From positions 1 through 64,000 of the forward strand of contig JAIPBJ010000007.1 of assembly GCA_021739625.1 (NCBI GenBank): a stretch of DNA of 64,000 nt, given 5' to 3'. The stretch is from Flavobacteriales bacterium. Lineage in GTDB: Bacteria > Bacteroidota > Bacteroidia > UBA10329. Of this stretch, positions 9,511-19,105 are shown piece after piece. Positions within the stretch are counted from its first letter, which is position 1, and each line of letters begins with the position of its first letter. The translations under genes were made by a program, and so were the position numbers. A model generated the notes under the pieces. The model saw only the letters and a list, made by a program, of their open reading frames with translations. It had not been told where the DNA came from and did not search any database.

Positions 9511-10889
9511 GCATCCGCAACAGGCTTGCGTTTCAATTCGGTCTGCTGGCATCGCTCGTGCTGGGCGTGGCCTCGGTGGCCATCTTCCTGCTTTCTGCGC
9601 AGCATCGGAAGGACGAATTCTCCGAACGTATGCAGGCACAGGGTGAGCGTGCGGCCAAGCTCCTTCTGCAGGTGGATGAGGTGGACGAGCCGCTGCTCCG
9701 CATCATAGACAGCAGCAGCCCATTGACACTCCCGGAAGAGAGGGTGATGATCTATGATCACAATGACAGTCTGATCTACAATTCGGCCAAGGACACACTG
9801 GGCGGTCTGCACTCCGGGGCATTTCTCAACTCGGTGCGCGCAAATGAGAAGGTGCATGCACAGGCGGAGGACATCGAGACGTTCGCCTTCATGTTCATGG
9901 ACAGACACCTGCGTTTCGTAGTGGTGGTCTCCGCTTCGGACATCTTTGGCCGCAGCAAGCTCCGCAACCTTGCACAGGTGCTGCTGCTGGTGGTAGCATT
10001 GGGCATAGGCATCTTCTTCCTTCTGGGCAGGGTCTATGCCGAGCGGGCGCTCCGCCCAATCAAGAAACTGGTCTCACAGATCTCGGGCATCAGCGTAAGC
10101 AATCTTGAAAGCCGTGTGAGCGAGGGTGATGGAAAGGATGAGATCGCCCAGCTGGCGGTGTCTTTCAACGGGATGCTCGCCAAGCTCGAGGCTGCATTCT
10201 CCGCCCAGCGCAACTTCATCGGCAACGCCAGTCACGAGCTGCGCACACCGCTCACGGCAATATCTGGCCAATTGGATGTGATACTGCTGAAAGAACGTGG
10301 ACCGGAGGAATATAGGGCGGCATTGGAGTCTGTCCATTCCGACATCCAACGTCTGAATAGGCTGGCCAATCGCCTGCTGCTGCTGGCGCAGACCGGTACG
10401 GACGCCCCAGAGGCAGGGTTCCATCCGGTGAGGCTCGATGAGGTACTGTGGGAGGCACGTGAGGCTGTGCTGCGCAGCCGGCCAGGAAGTAGAATAGAGG
10501 TGAGATTGGACGAGGGCATCGAGGACATAGAAGCCCTAACTGTCAGGGGAAGCAATCCTCTGCTGCATTCGCTCTTCATCAATCTAATGGAGAATGGTTG
10601 CAAGTATTCCGAGGACAGTCATGTTTCTGTTGATGTGAACATCAGAGGCAGTCATGCCGAATTGCAATTCAGTGATAAAGGCATCGGAATAAGCAACGAG
10701 GATCTGGTACACATCTTCGAACCCTTCTTCAGGTCCAGTTCTACCCGGGGAAGCGATGGACATGGCATAGGCCTGTCACTGGTAAAACGCATCACGGGAC
10801 TGCATCGGGGAACTGTCGCGGTTTGGTCGCAGTTGGGAAAAGGTACGGTTTTCACGGTGCGCCTTCCATTGCTCGCCCTTGAAGGATAG
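9507..10889 (+). CDS. Sensor histidine kinase
   Basis: The kinase is 460 residues and partners the upstream regulator. Two membrane segments flank a periplasmic sensor of about 100 residues (LLASLVLGVASVAIFLLSA near residue 20 and VLLLVVALGIGIFFLLG near 165). A HAMP-like linker follows, then the HisKA motif NASHELRTPLTA with the phosphorylated His at about residue 243, and an ATPase domain with N box (NLMENGCKYS), DKGIGI, and a G2-type GHGIGLSLV. This is the common Bacteroidota arrangement for metal- or envelope-sensing kinases. The signal cannot be told from sequence. Confidence 0.93.
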   Translation: MSIRNRLAFQFGLLASLVLGVASVAIFLLSAQHRKDEFSERMQAQGERAAKLLLQVDEVDEPLLRIIDSSSPLTLPEERVMIYDHNDSLIYNSAKDTLGGLHSGAFLNSVRANEKVHAQAEDIETFAFMFMDRHLRFVVVVSASDIFGRSKLRNLAQVLLLVVALGIGIFFLLGRVYAERALRPIKKLVSQISGISVSNLESRVSEGDGKDEIAQLAVSFNGMLAKLEAAFSAQRNFIGNASHELRTPLTAISGQLDVILLKERGPEEYRAALESVHSDIQRLNRLANRLLLLAQTGTDAPEAGFHPVRLDEVLWEAREAVLRSRPGSRIEVRLDEGIEDIEALTVRGSNPLLHSLFINLMENGCKYSEDSHVSVDVNIRGSHAELQFSDKGIGISNEDLVHIFEPFFRSSSTRGSDGHGIGLSLVKRITGLHRGTVAVWSQLGKGTVFTVRLPLLALEG

Positions 10890-11245
10890 GTGACACCCAA
10901 CCGTATGATGGGCCAATGGCCGGTCCGCACTGCAATAGATCGGAAAGGATAGCCCATGCTGTCGCTATCGGTCGCGCTATTCCCTCTGAATGACAATGCC
11001 GCACCATCATTGTGGTTCTCGATGCGATATATATGGAAGAATGAAAGCGAAAGACCATTGGGCCGTAACGCAGTTCGTGTCTCTAACCTTCGGGATCACA
11101 TCAGATTTGAGCAGATCGAAACAGAAACTAATGAAGTTGTATTAATGTGATTATCATCCGATTGATGGAATCTTTGTCAGAGTTTCAAAAACTTTACCAA
11201 CTTGCCACGCCTTAACGCAGACATAACCTTCTCTTCCATCAACAC
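10890..11245 (+). other. Intergenic region before TonB receptor operon
   Basis: This 356-bp gap holds no convincing gene; the 64-codon ORF at 10956 has no coding character. An AATCTTTG at 11169-11176 matches seven of eight promoter positions, 70 nt before the receptor start. The AT-rich 3' half suits a promoter region, possibly one controlled by the adjacent two-component system (inference). Confidence 0.4.
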
Positions 11246-14092
11246 ATGAAAAGACACCTTACGCTGCTGTTTTTCGTTCTCTCGGCATTGGTCTCGCAGG
11301 CTCAGAACAGGACCATCACCGGCACGGTGAAGGATTCCAAGAGCGGTGAGACGCTCATTGCCGCTTCGGTCATAGTGCAGGGCACCACCACTGGTGTGAT
11401 GACCGATGTCAACGGACGTTACACGATTCTGCTCGACCTGAGCGCCCCGAAAACACTTGAATTCTCATTTCTCGGCTACCAGAAGCAGACGGTCGTTGTC
11501 GATGGGACAGTGCCCGAACTGAACATCGCATTGGAGCTTATCACCATGCGGGGACAGGAAGTGGTCATATCCGGTTCGCGGGTGTCGGAGACCATTCTGG
11601 AGAGCACCGCGACCATTCAGAAGATGAATGTGCGCGATATTCAGGAGGTGGCATCAGGAGATTTTTACAGTGGTCTCGGCAATCTGCAAGGTGTGGATGT
11701 GACCACTTCGAGTCTCGGCTTTCAGGTGGTGAACATGCGGGGTTTCAATTCCACGGCACCGGTTCGCGTGGTTCAATTTGTAGACGGGATGGACAACCAG
11801 GCTCCGGGGCTCAATTTCCCGGTGGGCAACATGGTTGGTGCGAACGACCTCGATCTTGAAAGTGTGGAGATCATCAGCGGACCGGCATCGGCCCTCTATG
11901 GCCCAAGCGCATTTCAGGGAGTGGTGAGCATGAAGACCAAGAATCCTTATGACTATCAAGGACTGTCTGCGCAGATCAAAGGCGGCACACGGAACTACAT
12001 AGACGGTCAATTGCGATTCGCCACCACCATTGGAAAGGAGAAGCGCTTGGGGATCAAGGTCACCGGTCAATACATGCGTGTGGACGACTGGGTGGCCAAC
12101 GATCCTGTGGCCAACCGCTATGGCGATATTGAAACGGATGTGAACCTCTCGAACATCATTGAGCAGCAGCAGACCAACCCTGACCTGACGCAGGAGGAGC
12201 GTGATGACTTTGTTGCGCTGGTGGGTGGATATCTGGGGCTTGTCTCCCCCAACGCGTTCCCAGGCACTATCCATGTGCAGGCCCCGGGCTATATGGAATC
12301 CGACCTTGCCGATACCGATGCGTTCAGCGCCAAGGCCACTGCCGCCATCCATTATCGCTTCAAGAAAGACATTGAGGCCAGCTATACCTACAAGTTCGGC
12401 ATTGGCAAGGGCATCTATCAGGGTTCCAACCGTTACAGCATCAACAACATCCTGTTCCAGCAGCACAAGCTGGAAGTGGGAGGTCGCAACTGGAAGGTGC
12501 GTGCCTACACCACGCTAGAGGATGCTGGCAAATCTTATGATGCGGTATTCACCGGCATCAACATTTCCAAAGAAGGAATTGCTGATTATGTGGGCGAATA
12601 CCTTGGAGCCTATTTCGATACGCTTAGGGTGATGTCGAATGATTTTGACCGACAGGTGAGTGCCGGTGAGGTGGCTCAGGCTCATGTATGGGCACAGTCG
12701 CAGGCCGAGGCCAATGGTTGGATAGCAGCAGGTTCCACCAAGTTCGATTCGTTGCGTCATGCCATCATCAACAACCCCGACCTTAAAGAAGGTTCACTCT
12801 TCACGGATATTTCCAGCCTTCAGCATGTGGAAGGCCAATATCAGTTCGATTGGAAATGGATGGACGTGATGGTGGGGGCCAACTTCCGCAGATACGATCC
12901 GCAGTCGTACGGGACCATTTTCGCAGACACCCTTGTGAACCGTGGCGACACGCTGAGCAATGGCAATGTGGACCGCAGCAAGGAGTTTGTGGATCTTTCG
13001 CAGACCGAGTTCGGTGGATTCCTGCAATTGACCAAACGTCTGTTTGACGATAAGTTCAAGATTCAGGGTTCTGTACGTTTGGATAAGAATCAGAACTTCC
13101 CATTGCAGTTCTCACCGCGGCTGTCGCTCATGTACGATTACAAAGGGCATATCTTCCGTGTGGCGGCCCAGAGCGCATTCCGCAGCCCTACGCTTCAGAA
13201 TCAGTACATCCGTTTGGATGTGGGCCCGCTCATCATCTCAGGCAACCTGAACGGATGGGACAACCTTTATACTTTGGAGTCCGTGACTGCTTTCAACGAC
13301 TATGTTGACAGCGTTCAGGTCAATAACCTCTGGAATGACTCGGTGTATGACGTGGCATCGGGCAAGCTGAAGACCTTCAGTGCCAAACCGATCCGCCCAG
13401 AACAGGTGAAGACCATTGAGGTGGGCTATCGCGGCACATTCTTCAAGCGTCTGTTCGTGGATGCGAACTTCTATTACAACTGGTACACCGATTTCATAGG
13501 AGAGATTAGGGTGGTGCAGCCGTTCAATGCGGTTGCCGGAGAGGAGAGCGGAGTGGATCAGCTTCTTTCCAACACCGATGGCACACCGACACGTCAGATC
13601 TATCAGATTCCGGTGAATGCCGATCAGGAGGTGCGCTCGATGGGTGCCACGCTCGGTCTGGCCTACTACATCGGACAGAAATACACCGTTTCGGTCAACT
13701 ATACGTTCGCCCGTCTCATCGACAGCGATCTTGATGACCCCATCATCCCGGGATTCAACACGCCTGAGCACAAGATCAATGTGGGTCTCAAAGGACGTAA
13801 GGTGTGGAAGGGGCTTGGATTTGCGGCCAACTTCCAGTGGGTGGACGAGTTCCAGTGGCAGAGCACTTTCGGTGACGGCACTGTACCATCCTATCACGTA
13901 CTCGACCTTCAGCTGAGCTATGAGGTTCCCAAGTGGTTCTCCACTTTCCGTGTCGGGGCCTCCAACGTTTACAATCAGCGGAGGATAGAGGCCTATGGAT
14001 CGCCCACCATCGGTGCCATGGTCTATGGCTCGATACTGTTTGACATTAAGGACATCAAGAACACCTTCAAGAAAAAAGAGAAGCAGCTATGA
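11246..14092 (+). CDS. TonB-dependent outer-membrane receptor
   Basis: This 948-residue protein has a signal peptide ending SQAQ. A carboxypeptidase-regulatory-like domain follows (ITGTVKDSKSGETLIAASV..GVMTDVNGRY..FSFLGYQ, about residues 25-110), then a plug domain with LESVEIISGPASALYGPSAFQGVV at about 205, and a long beta-barrel ending in an amphipathic strand (VYGSILFDIK). No SusD partner gene is present, so it is SusC-like only in its N-terminal domain. Its stop overlaps the start of the next gene by 4 nt, so receptor and secreted hydrolase are one operon and probably one pathway. The imported ligand is unknown. Confidence 0.92.
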   Translation: MKRHLTLLFFVLSALVSQAQNRTITGTVKDSKSGETLIAASVIVQGTTTGVMTDVNGRYTILLDLSAPKTLEFSFLGYQKQTVVVDGTVPELNIALELITMRGQEVVISGSRVSETILESTATIQKMNVRDIQEVASGDFYSGLGNLQGVDVTTSSLGFQVVNMRGFNSTAPVRVVQFVDGMDNQAPGLNFPVGNMVGANDLDLESVEIISGPASALYGPSAFQGVVSMKTKNPYDYQGLSAQIKGGTRNYIDGQLRFATTIGKEKRLGIKVTGQYMRVDDWVANDPVANRYGDIETDVNLSNIIEQQQTNPDLTQEERDDFVALVGGYLGLVSPNAFPGTIHVQAPGYMESDLADTDAFSAKATAAIHYRFKKDIEASYTYKFGIGKGIYQGSNRYSINNILFQQHKLEVGGRNWKVRAYTTLEDAGKSYDAVFTGINISKEGIADYVGEYLGAYFDTLRVMSNDFDRQVSAGEVAQAHVWAQSQAEANGWIAAGSTKFDSLRHAIINNPDLKEGSLFTDISSLQHVEGQYQFDWKWMDVMVGANFRRYDPQSYGTIFADTLVNRGDTLSNGNVDRSKEFVDLSQTEFGGFLQLTKRLFDDKFKIQGSVRLDKNQNFPLQFSPRLSLMYDYKGHIFRVAAQSAFRSPTLQNQYIRLDVGPLIISGNLNGWDNLYTLESVTAFNDYVDSVQVNNLWNDSVYDVASGKLKTFSAKPIRPEQVKTIEVGYRGTFFKRLFVDANFYYNWYTDFIGEIRVVQPFNAVAGEESGVDQLLSNTDGTPTRQIYQIPVNADQEVRSMGATLGLAYYIGQKYTVSVNYTFARLIDSDLDDPIIPGFNTPEHKINVGLKGRKVWKGLGFAANFQWVDEFQWQSTFGDGTVPSYHVLDLQLSYEVPKWFSTFRVGASNVYNQRRIEAYGSPTIGAMVYGSILFDIKDIKNTFKKKEKQL

Positions 14093-17000
14093 AAAAGTAC
14101 ATACTCCCCCTGATACTGTCCGCAGTGGCCTTTCATTCAAATGGTCAGGCCACATTGAATGGACGGATAGACGATCTCACAGAACTTACCACGGTCATCA
14201 CCGAGGAATTTGTGATGCCTGATGGTGTGAAGCTGCAGACGGACATTTACATCCCAGTGCTCCGCGACTGTGTGATCGTGCCAGTCGTGTTGGCGATTCC
14301 TGTGCCTGGAGTGAATCCCATAACCTTCGATCTGACGCTGCTGCCGAGGAACAAACAGCTGCTGCTGTATGATTCAATATACCAGATCTCAGGTGGAGAC
14401 ACGGTGGGCCAGCTCAATCCGAACCCGTATCAGCTGCCCATGATCCTGTCCCGCACCCCGTATGACAAAGGGGATCAGGATGCCGAGGAAGGTGCTGTCA
14501 TAGGTCTGCTGGGCTATGCCTATGCGAAGCAGGACATGCGGGGACGCTACACTTCGGGCGGGGTATATCTGCCGTTGATGAGCGACTCATGGAACAAGAA
14601 CGCCTATCACCCCAACTATAAGCACGTATTGGACAAGACCGCGTTCAATGATGCGCGCAATGGCAACAGGAACGAGGATGGATACTGGACTGTCAAGTAT
14701 GCAGTGGACAGTCTCACACGCAACTTCGACCTTGACGGTGACGGCATTGATGAGACCACAGACAAGCTCATCACCGGACGTGTCGGAATGTTCGGGGCCT
14801 CGGCACTGGGCTACAACCAGTATCAGGCCGCTGCGGCACACCGGATCGATCAGGATGAGCCGGGACTGAAGTGCATACTTCCCATTGTGGCACCTGCCGA
14901 TTTCTATAAGAGCGTGGGTTTCCCTAACGGGGTGCTGCGCGACAGGCTGGTCACCGGTTGGTTGGCCGGTCAGATCTTCTCTGGAACGGACGATGACCTG
15001 ATCCCGATCGACAACGACATGGACAACAACCTTCACAGCTCTGCAGACTACAACCTTCCGCAGAATATTGATGTGAATGGAGAGACCAAGCAATATGGCC
15101 AGAACATGTTCGCTGCTGCCAACCTGAGCATCGATCACTTCCTGAATGTGCGCTATTCCGATGCCAACACTGGCGAAGTACTTCCTGCGGGCTATTATCC
15201 CAACTCACCGGGCCGTGCCGACATGGACGCCAGTCGTGCCATGGTGGACGAGAATGGGGAGTCTGTCTCCAAGGGCAAAAGGGAATTGCTGCCTGATGGA
15301 ACCCTTTCGCTCACTGTGGTAGATGCCGATGATGACGACCCCGATGCGCTCATAGGTTTCGGCCACATCCCAAGGCCGAACCTCAACAAGACCCGTTGGA
15401 CCAACATGGAGGTGCCCGGCTACCATCTGGTGGGCTGGTGGGACATTTTCATTGATGGGCAGGCCGAGAGCTGGAGCAACATGCGCAAGTATCTGAGCCC
15501 CAAGAACAGGAATCTTCAGAAGCTTGTGATTGGGCCATGGGCGCACCAGACCATAGGAAACCGCACCACTGGAGACCGCACCTATCCCGAGAATGTGATC
15601 GATGTGATGGGTATCAACTTCGATGACTTCAATCCTGACAACCTACAGATGGGCAAGGCGCTCAACTCTGAGCTCATCGGCTGGTACCGCTATAATCTGA
15701 ACTATTCCCATGAGTCGTTTCTGGGCGAGCCGAAATTCAGACTGCCCGAGAGCGAAACCCCTGTTGAACTTGCCGACCTCGGTCTGCTTGGGAAACTGAT
15801 GGTGCGCATCCCGTCAGAAGACCTGATCATCCCCTTTGAACAGCTAATCGGAATCCTTAATGGCTCCCGCCCTGTGGAAGGGATGAAGGCCGAAGTGGTG
15901 GCCGTAGGAGGTCTGCTTGACGGTCAGACCTTCGCCATTGACGTGCCTGGCATTGATGTGGGAAGTCTGATTCCCGGAGTAGCAAGCGATGAGATCACTC
16001 CCATCCCATTCAAGGACTTCAGCAGGCCTGAGGTTATTCCCAATGTGCGCATGTATGTGATCGGCCCTAACGACAGCCCGACCGTAGAGAATCAAGCATT
16101 GGGCAACTACTGGCTTGCTGCCGACACCTTCCCTTTGCCCGAAGGTCGCGACTGGGATGCGATACAGCGCACACGTTTCTATATGCACAAGGGTGGAGCG
16201 CTGAACAAGACCGCACCGACAGTCGATGAGGGCTTTACCATGTATGTGCACGACCCGGACGATCCGATCCGCACGGTTGGAGGAGCGAATATGATTGTGC
16301 GCACCCCTGATGGCGAGCGCAACAGCCAAGGCCAGTTCAACCTCAAGGATCCGCGCTACGCGCCCTATACCATCGACCGGCCAGGGGTCATTTCCTTTGA
16401 GTATGAAGTGCTGGAGGACTCCCTTTGCATCGTTGGATTCCCAACGGTCACCTTACATGCCAAGAGCAATGTGGGCGGTGCCAGTGGTGGCCCCACCGAC
16501 ACTGACTTCCATGTCCGCATTGTGGACGTCTATCCTGATGGCCGTGAATATTTCGTTCAGGACGGCTGTGTGAACGCCCGCGCCCGGGACTACGCCAAGA
16601 TGCTGGTGGAGCAGCCGTGGATGGACTCAGAACCACCTTATCCCGGAGACAATATCCCGTTTACTAACATCGAGATCGGACAGGTTTATGAGTACACCTT
16701 CAAAATGTTGCCGGTGGCCTACACCTTCGGTCTTGGCCATAAGGTGAAGGTTCTGATAAGCAGCAGCAATTACAACCGTTTTCAGGTCAATCCGAACGTG
16801 CCTATCAACGATGGGGAGTTCTTCCGCAGAAAGCCGGGTGATGGCCGTGGCTATAAGTTCGGTGGGCCGAATGCCCCGTTCATGATGCCGCGCGTGGCCA
16901 TTCAGCGAATCTGGCATGCCCCTCCCCCTGAAGGGCAGGAGGATCGCTTCGCCACAAGCATCACGTTACCGGTACTTACGAAGATGTACACTGCAGTTCA

Positions 17001-17265
17001 AGAGCCTGAAACGATCGTGGAGGCTGGCAACGGCATGATGGTCTATCCGAATCCTGCCACCGATCAGGTGACGGTGTTCGTGGGAAATGACCATGAGCAA
17101 CTGCTGCGCGTGTTCGACCTCAATGGACGCATGATGATGGAGCAGGGCGGGTTCTCGGACCATCTGGTGATGGACGTGTCGCAACTGGCATCAGGCATCT
17201 ACTTCGTGCAGCTGACCGATCAGCGCACGGGAGAGCGTTCGGTGGAGAAACTGATCCGACAATAG
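14089..17265 (+). CDS. T9SS-exported CocE/X-Pro dipeptidyl-peptidase-type (S15) hydrolase
   Basis: This 1058-residue secreted enzyme has a signal peptide at residues 1-20. The S15-type alpha/beta hydrolase domain shows RTPYDKGD, the QDMRGRYTSGG segment, the nucleophile elbow GASALGYNQ (Ser near residue 238), a WWDIF segment at the expected acid position and GPWAHQ carrying the likely catalytic His. A jelly-roll C domain follows (DPRYAPYTIDRPG..FHVRIVDVYPDGREYF). The last 80 residues form a T9SS type A sorting domain (YPNPATDQVTV..LNGRMM..ASGIYFVQL). Family members cleave X-Pro dipeptides, alpha-amino acid esters or acylated antibiotics; which applies is not known. It is cotranscribed with the TonB receptor. 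Confidence 0.88.
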   Translation: MKKYILPLILSAVAFHSNGQATLNGRIDDLTELTTVITEEFVMPDGVKLQTDIYIPVLRDCVIVPVVLAIPVPGVNPITFDLTLLPRNKQLLLYDSIYQISGGDTVGQLNPNPYQLPMILSRTPYDKGDQDAEEGAVIGLLGYAYAKQDMRGRYTSGGVYLPLMSDSWNKNAYHPNYKHVLDKTAFNDARNGNRNEDGYWTVKYAVDSLTRNFDLDGDGIDETTDKLITGRVGMFGASALGYNQYQAAAAHRIDQDEPGLKCILPIVAPADFYKSVGFPNGVLRDRLVTGWLAGQIFSGTDDDLIPIDNDMDNNLHSSADYNLPQNIDVNGETKQYGQNMFAAANLSIDHFLNVRYSDANTGEVLPAGYYPNSPGRADMDASRAMVDENGESVSKGKRELLPDGTLSLTVVDADDDDPDALIGFGHIPRPNLNKTRWTNMEVPGYHLVGWWDIFIDGQAESWSNMRKYLSPKNRNLQKLVIGPWAHQTIGNRTTGDRTYPENVIDVMGINFDDFNPDNLQMGKALNSELIGWYRYNLNYSHESFLGEPKFRLPESETPVELADLGLLGKLMVRIPSEDLIIPFEQLIGILNGSRPVEGMKAEVVAVGGLLDGQTFAIDVPGIDVGSLIPGVASDEITPIPFKDFSRPEVIPNVRMYVIGPNDSPTVENQALGNYWLAADTFPLPEGRDWDAIQRTRFYMHKGGALNKTAPTVDEGFTMYVHDPDDPIRTVGGANMIVRTPDGERNSQGQFNLKDPRYAPYTIDRPGVISFEYEVLEDSLCIVGFPTVTLHAKSNVGGASGGPTDTDFHVRIVDVYPDGREYFVQDGCVNARARDYAKMLVEQPWMDSEPPYPGDNIPFTNIEIGQVYEYTFKMLPVAYTFGLGHKVKVLISSSNYNRFQVNPNVPINDGEFFRRKPGDGRGYKFGGPNAPFMMPRVAIQRIWHAPPPEGQEDRFATSITLPVLTKMYTAVQEPETIVEAGNGMMVYPNPATDQVTVFVGNDHEQLLRVFDLNGRMMMEQGGFSDHLVMDVSQLASGIYFVQLTDQRTGERSVEKLIRQ

Positions 17266-17286
17266 GCCAAGAACATCCTCATCAGT

Positions 17287-17325
17287 AAAAAGCCGCAATG
17301 GGAGCCATCCCATCGCGGCTTTTTC
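17287..17325 (+). terminator. Strong, probably bidirectional terminator
   Basis: AAAAAGCCGC pairs with GCGGCTTTTT, extended by ATGGGA/TCCCAT inside. It follows the TonB-hydrolase operon and separates it from the thioesterase gene. Confidence 0.85.
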
Positions 17326-17342
17326 GTGCCTGCTGCCGAAGG

Positions 17343-17350
17343 TATCTTTG
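17343..17350 (+). promoter_or_regulatory. TAnnTTTG promoter element for thioesterase gene
   Basis: TATCTTTG lies just after the terminator and 15 nt before the ATG at 17366. An out-of-frame ATG sits between them. Confidence 0.6.
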
Positions 17351-17365
17351 CAACCAAATGAACAG

Positions 17366-17884
17366 ATGATGGCACAGCAGAAGAAGGCCAGTGAGACACT
17401 CACCATCGGCACAGAAATAGTATTGCCCAACGACACCAATTCTTTAGGCAATCTGATGGGCGGAAGACTGCTGCATTGGATGGACGTGCTTGCGGCCGTT
17501 TCGGCCCACCGCCTCTGCAAACGGGTGTCGGTGACAGCAGCGGTGAACAACGTCTCGTTCGGCAAGGCCATTGCTCTGGGCGACATCGTGACCATGAAGG
17601 CCAAGGTGAGCCGCTCGTTCAATTCGAGCATGGAGATATTCATTGATGTCTATGTCGAGGACCGCACCACTTCGGCCCAGATCAAATGCAATGAGGCCAT
17701 CTACACCTTTGTAGCGGTCGATCAGATGGGCAACCCGATACCGGTGCCACAGGTGGTTCCCGAGACCGATGAGGAGAACGAACGCTATGCCAGTGCCCTG
17801 CGCAGAAAACAACTGAGTCTCATCCTTGCGGGCAAGATGAGACCGGATGATGCGACAGAGTTGAGGGCTTTGTTCGGGATATGA
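17366..17884 (+). CDS. Acyl-CoA thioesterase, hotdog fold
   Basis: This 172-residue protein shows the acyl-CoA hydrolase signature PNDTNSLGNLMGGRLLHWMD, whose N-D-x-N-x-x-G-x-L-M-G pattern marks YciA/BACH-type thioesterases, followed by FGKAIALGDIVTMKAKV and a C-terminal tail. These enzymes hydrolyse fatty acyl-CoA to free acid and CoA in the cytoplasm. The track's start at 17348 is a TTG inside the promoter element; the tandem ATG ATG at 17366/17369 is the likely start. It has its own promoter and is convergent with the ATPase gene, only 6 bp apart. Confidence 0.9.
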   Translation: MMAQQKKASETLTIGTEIVLPNDTNSLGNLMGGRLLHWMDVLAAVSAHRLCKRVSVTAAVNNVSFGKAIALGDIVTMKAKVSRSFNSSMEIFIDVYVEDRTTSAQIKCNEAIYTFVAVDQMGNPIPVPQVVPETDEENERYASALRRKQLSLILAGKMRPDDATELRALFGI

Positions 17885-17890
17885 TGGAAT

Positions 17891-19012
17891 TCAATGCAGT
17901 CGAAGCCACTGCGAGAAGAACACATCCTGCAGTTGGTGGTAGCTCGTCTCTTCCCCGGTCTCGTGGCAGATCATGTCACGTTCTACCAGTGCTGTGAGGG
18001 AGCGATTGACAGAACTGGCCGCCCCAAGTCCATGTTTTCGTAGGAATGCGCTTGAATTGAGTGAATATGCCTTGCCTTCTTTAGCTACCGCCTTTAGCAG
18101 TTGCCATTGTGCATCAGTAAGGATGTGGCGATAGTTGTAATAAACGTAGTCGTTCTCGTTCAGGATCTCGGCCAAGGTCTTGTTCACATCATCTGTCGAG
18201 ATCACTTTTCCCTCCCGTGCATAGAGTCTATTGCAGAGCACCTGTACGTAGTATGTGTGAACGTTAGTCAGTTCAAAGATGCGCTGCAATGCCTCGGCAC
18301 CGATTTTTTTACCATCCTTTTGCATCCATCTGGATATGAACTCCCCATAGATCTCTGTGTCGATGGGGCCAAGATGCATGAGTTGCGCGCTCTGGAAGAA
18401 TGGCCTTCCCGCCTCGGTGAACATAGAGACCAACATGCCCATTTCGCTGCCCGAAAAGATGAAACGGAGGTTCTTCATCTGTTGAACATGTGTGCGGAGC
18501 AGTGCCTCAAGATTTTTTTCCGGGTAACGGTTGATCTGTTGGAACTCGTCAATGGCGATGACCATCGGTTGGCCCTGTGCATCAAGGCGGTGAAGAATTT
18601 CCATAAGGGTCGAGCCTGACCGATCATGTTGCAGGTAGAATTCCACCGAGGGCTGACCTGTGAGTCCATCATAGGTGATGCGCGGTCGAAAAGACTCTAC
18701 GAGGTCCCGCAGCCGTCCAGTGACTTTCTGCGGCCATGTGTCTGTCTGTCCTATCAGTTTGGACCCTATTGCATTGACCAGACCATTCGTATCCTGTGTA
18801 GCATAGATATCAATCAGAAAACCACGGATCCCTTCTTTGGCAAGGCGGTGTAGGGCATGATGTATGAGCCCTGTCTTTCCCATCCTACGCTTGGATATGA
18901 GGGTCACGTTGCGACCATTGTGTACCGCCTCGTGGATGGCTGCTGTTTCCTGTTCACGGTCACAGAAGTATTCCGGCCCTTCATACCTGTTTATGTGAAA
19001 CGGATTTTTCAT
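17891..19012 (-). CDS. AAA ATPase (archaeal-type ATP-binding protein)
   Basis: The protein is 373 residues. It opens with NPFHINRYEGPEYFCDRE, the usual N terminus of this Bacteroidota ATPase group. The P-loop is ISKRRMGKTGLIHHAL, and Walker B is MVIAIDEFQQIN with sensor IFSGSEMGM. The C terminus is a winged-helix-like segment (LTDAQWQLLKAVAKEGK..HGLGAASSVNRSLTALVERDMI). These STAND-like ATPases (PF01637-type) are abundant in the phylum and have no settled role. The start is the internal ATG at 19012, only 4 nt after TACATTTG, so the mRNA is probably leaderless; the track's upstream extension runs through the promoter and a palindrome. The palindrome suggests control by a dimeric regulator. 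Confidence 0.85.
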   Translation of the reverse strand: MKNPFHINRYEGPEYFCDREQETAAIHEAVHNGRNVTLISKRRMGKTGLIHHALHRLAKEGIRGFLIDIYATQDTNGLVNAIGSKLIGQTDTWPQKVTGRLRDLVESFRPRITYDGLTGQPSVEFYLQHDRSGSTLMEILHRLDAQGQPMVIAIDEFQQINRYPEKNLEALLRTHVQQMKNLRFIFSGSEMGMLVSMFTEAGRPFFQSAQLMHLGPIDTEIYGEFISRWMQKDGKKIGAEALQRIFELTNVHTYYVQVLCNRLYAREGKVISTDDVNKTLAEILNENDYVYYNYRHILTDAQWQLLKAVAKEGKAYSLNSSAFLRKHGLGAASSVNRSLTALVERDMICHETGEETSYHQLQDVFFSQWLRLH

Positions 19013-19016
19013 GCCA

Positions 19017-19024
19017 CAAATGTA
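19017..19024 (-). promoter_or_regulatory. TAnnTTTG promoter element for AAA ATPase
   Basis: On the minus strand TACATTTG is followed by TGGC and then the ATG, so transcription should begin at or near the start codon. Confidence 0.65.
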
Positions 19025-19031
19025 TTGAACA

Positions 19032-19062
19032 TTTTGCGTAACGCATTTTGCGTTACGCAAAA
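19032..19062. promoter_or_regulatory. Perfect 13-bp palindrome, candidate operator
   Basis: TTTTGCGTAACGC and GCGTTACGCAAAA are perfect inverted arms around the 5-nt spacer ATTTT. It sits directly upstream of the ATPase promoter element, between the divergent ATPase and antiporter genes, where a dimeric regulator could act on either. It can also be read as a direct repeat ATTTTGCGTWACGC. Confidence 0.6.
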
Positions 19063-19092
19063 TGCGCAATAAAGACCCCGTGGTCCACAACC

Positions 19093-19100
19093 TATCTTTG
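19093..19100 (+). promoter_or_regulatory. TAnnTTTG promoter element for antiporter
   Basis: TATCTTTG is followed by ACCCC and the ATG at 19106: a 5-nt spacing predicting a leaderless transcript. Confidence 0.65.
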
Positions 19101-19105
19101 ACCCC

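Noticed and set aside
10956-11150. 64-codon ORF before the TonB receptor
   Set aside because: Looks random; it is in the promoter-bearing gap.
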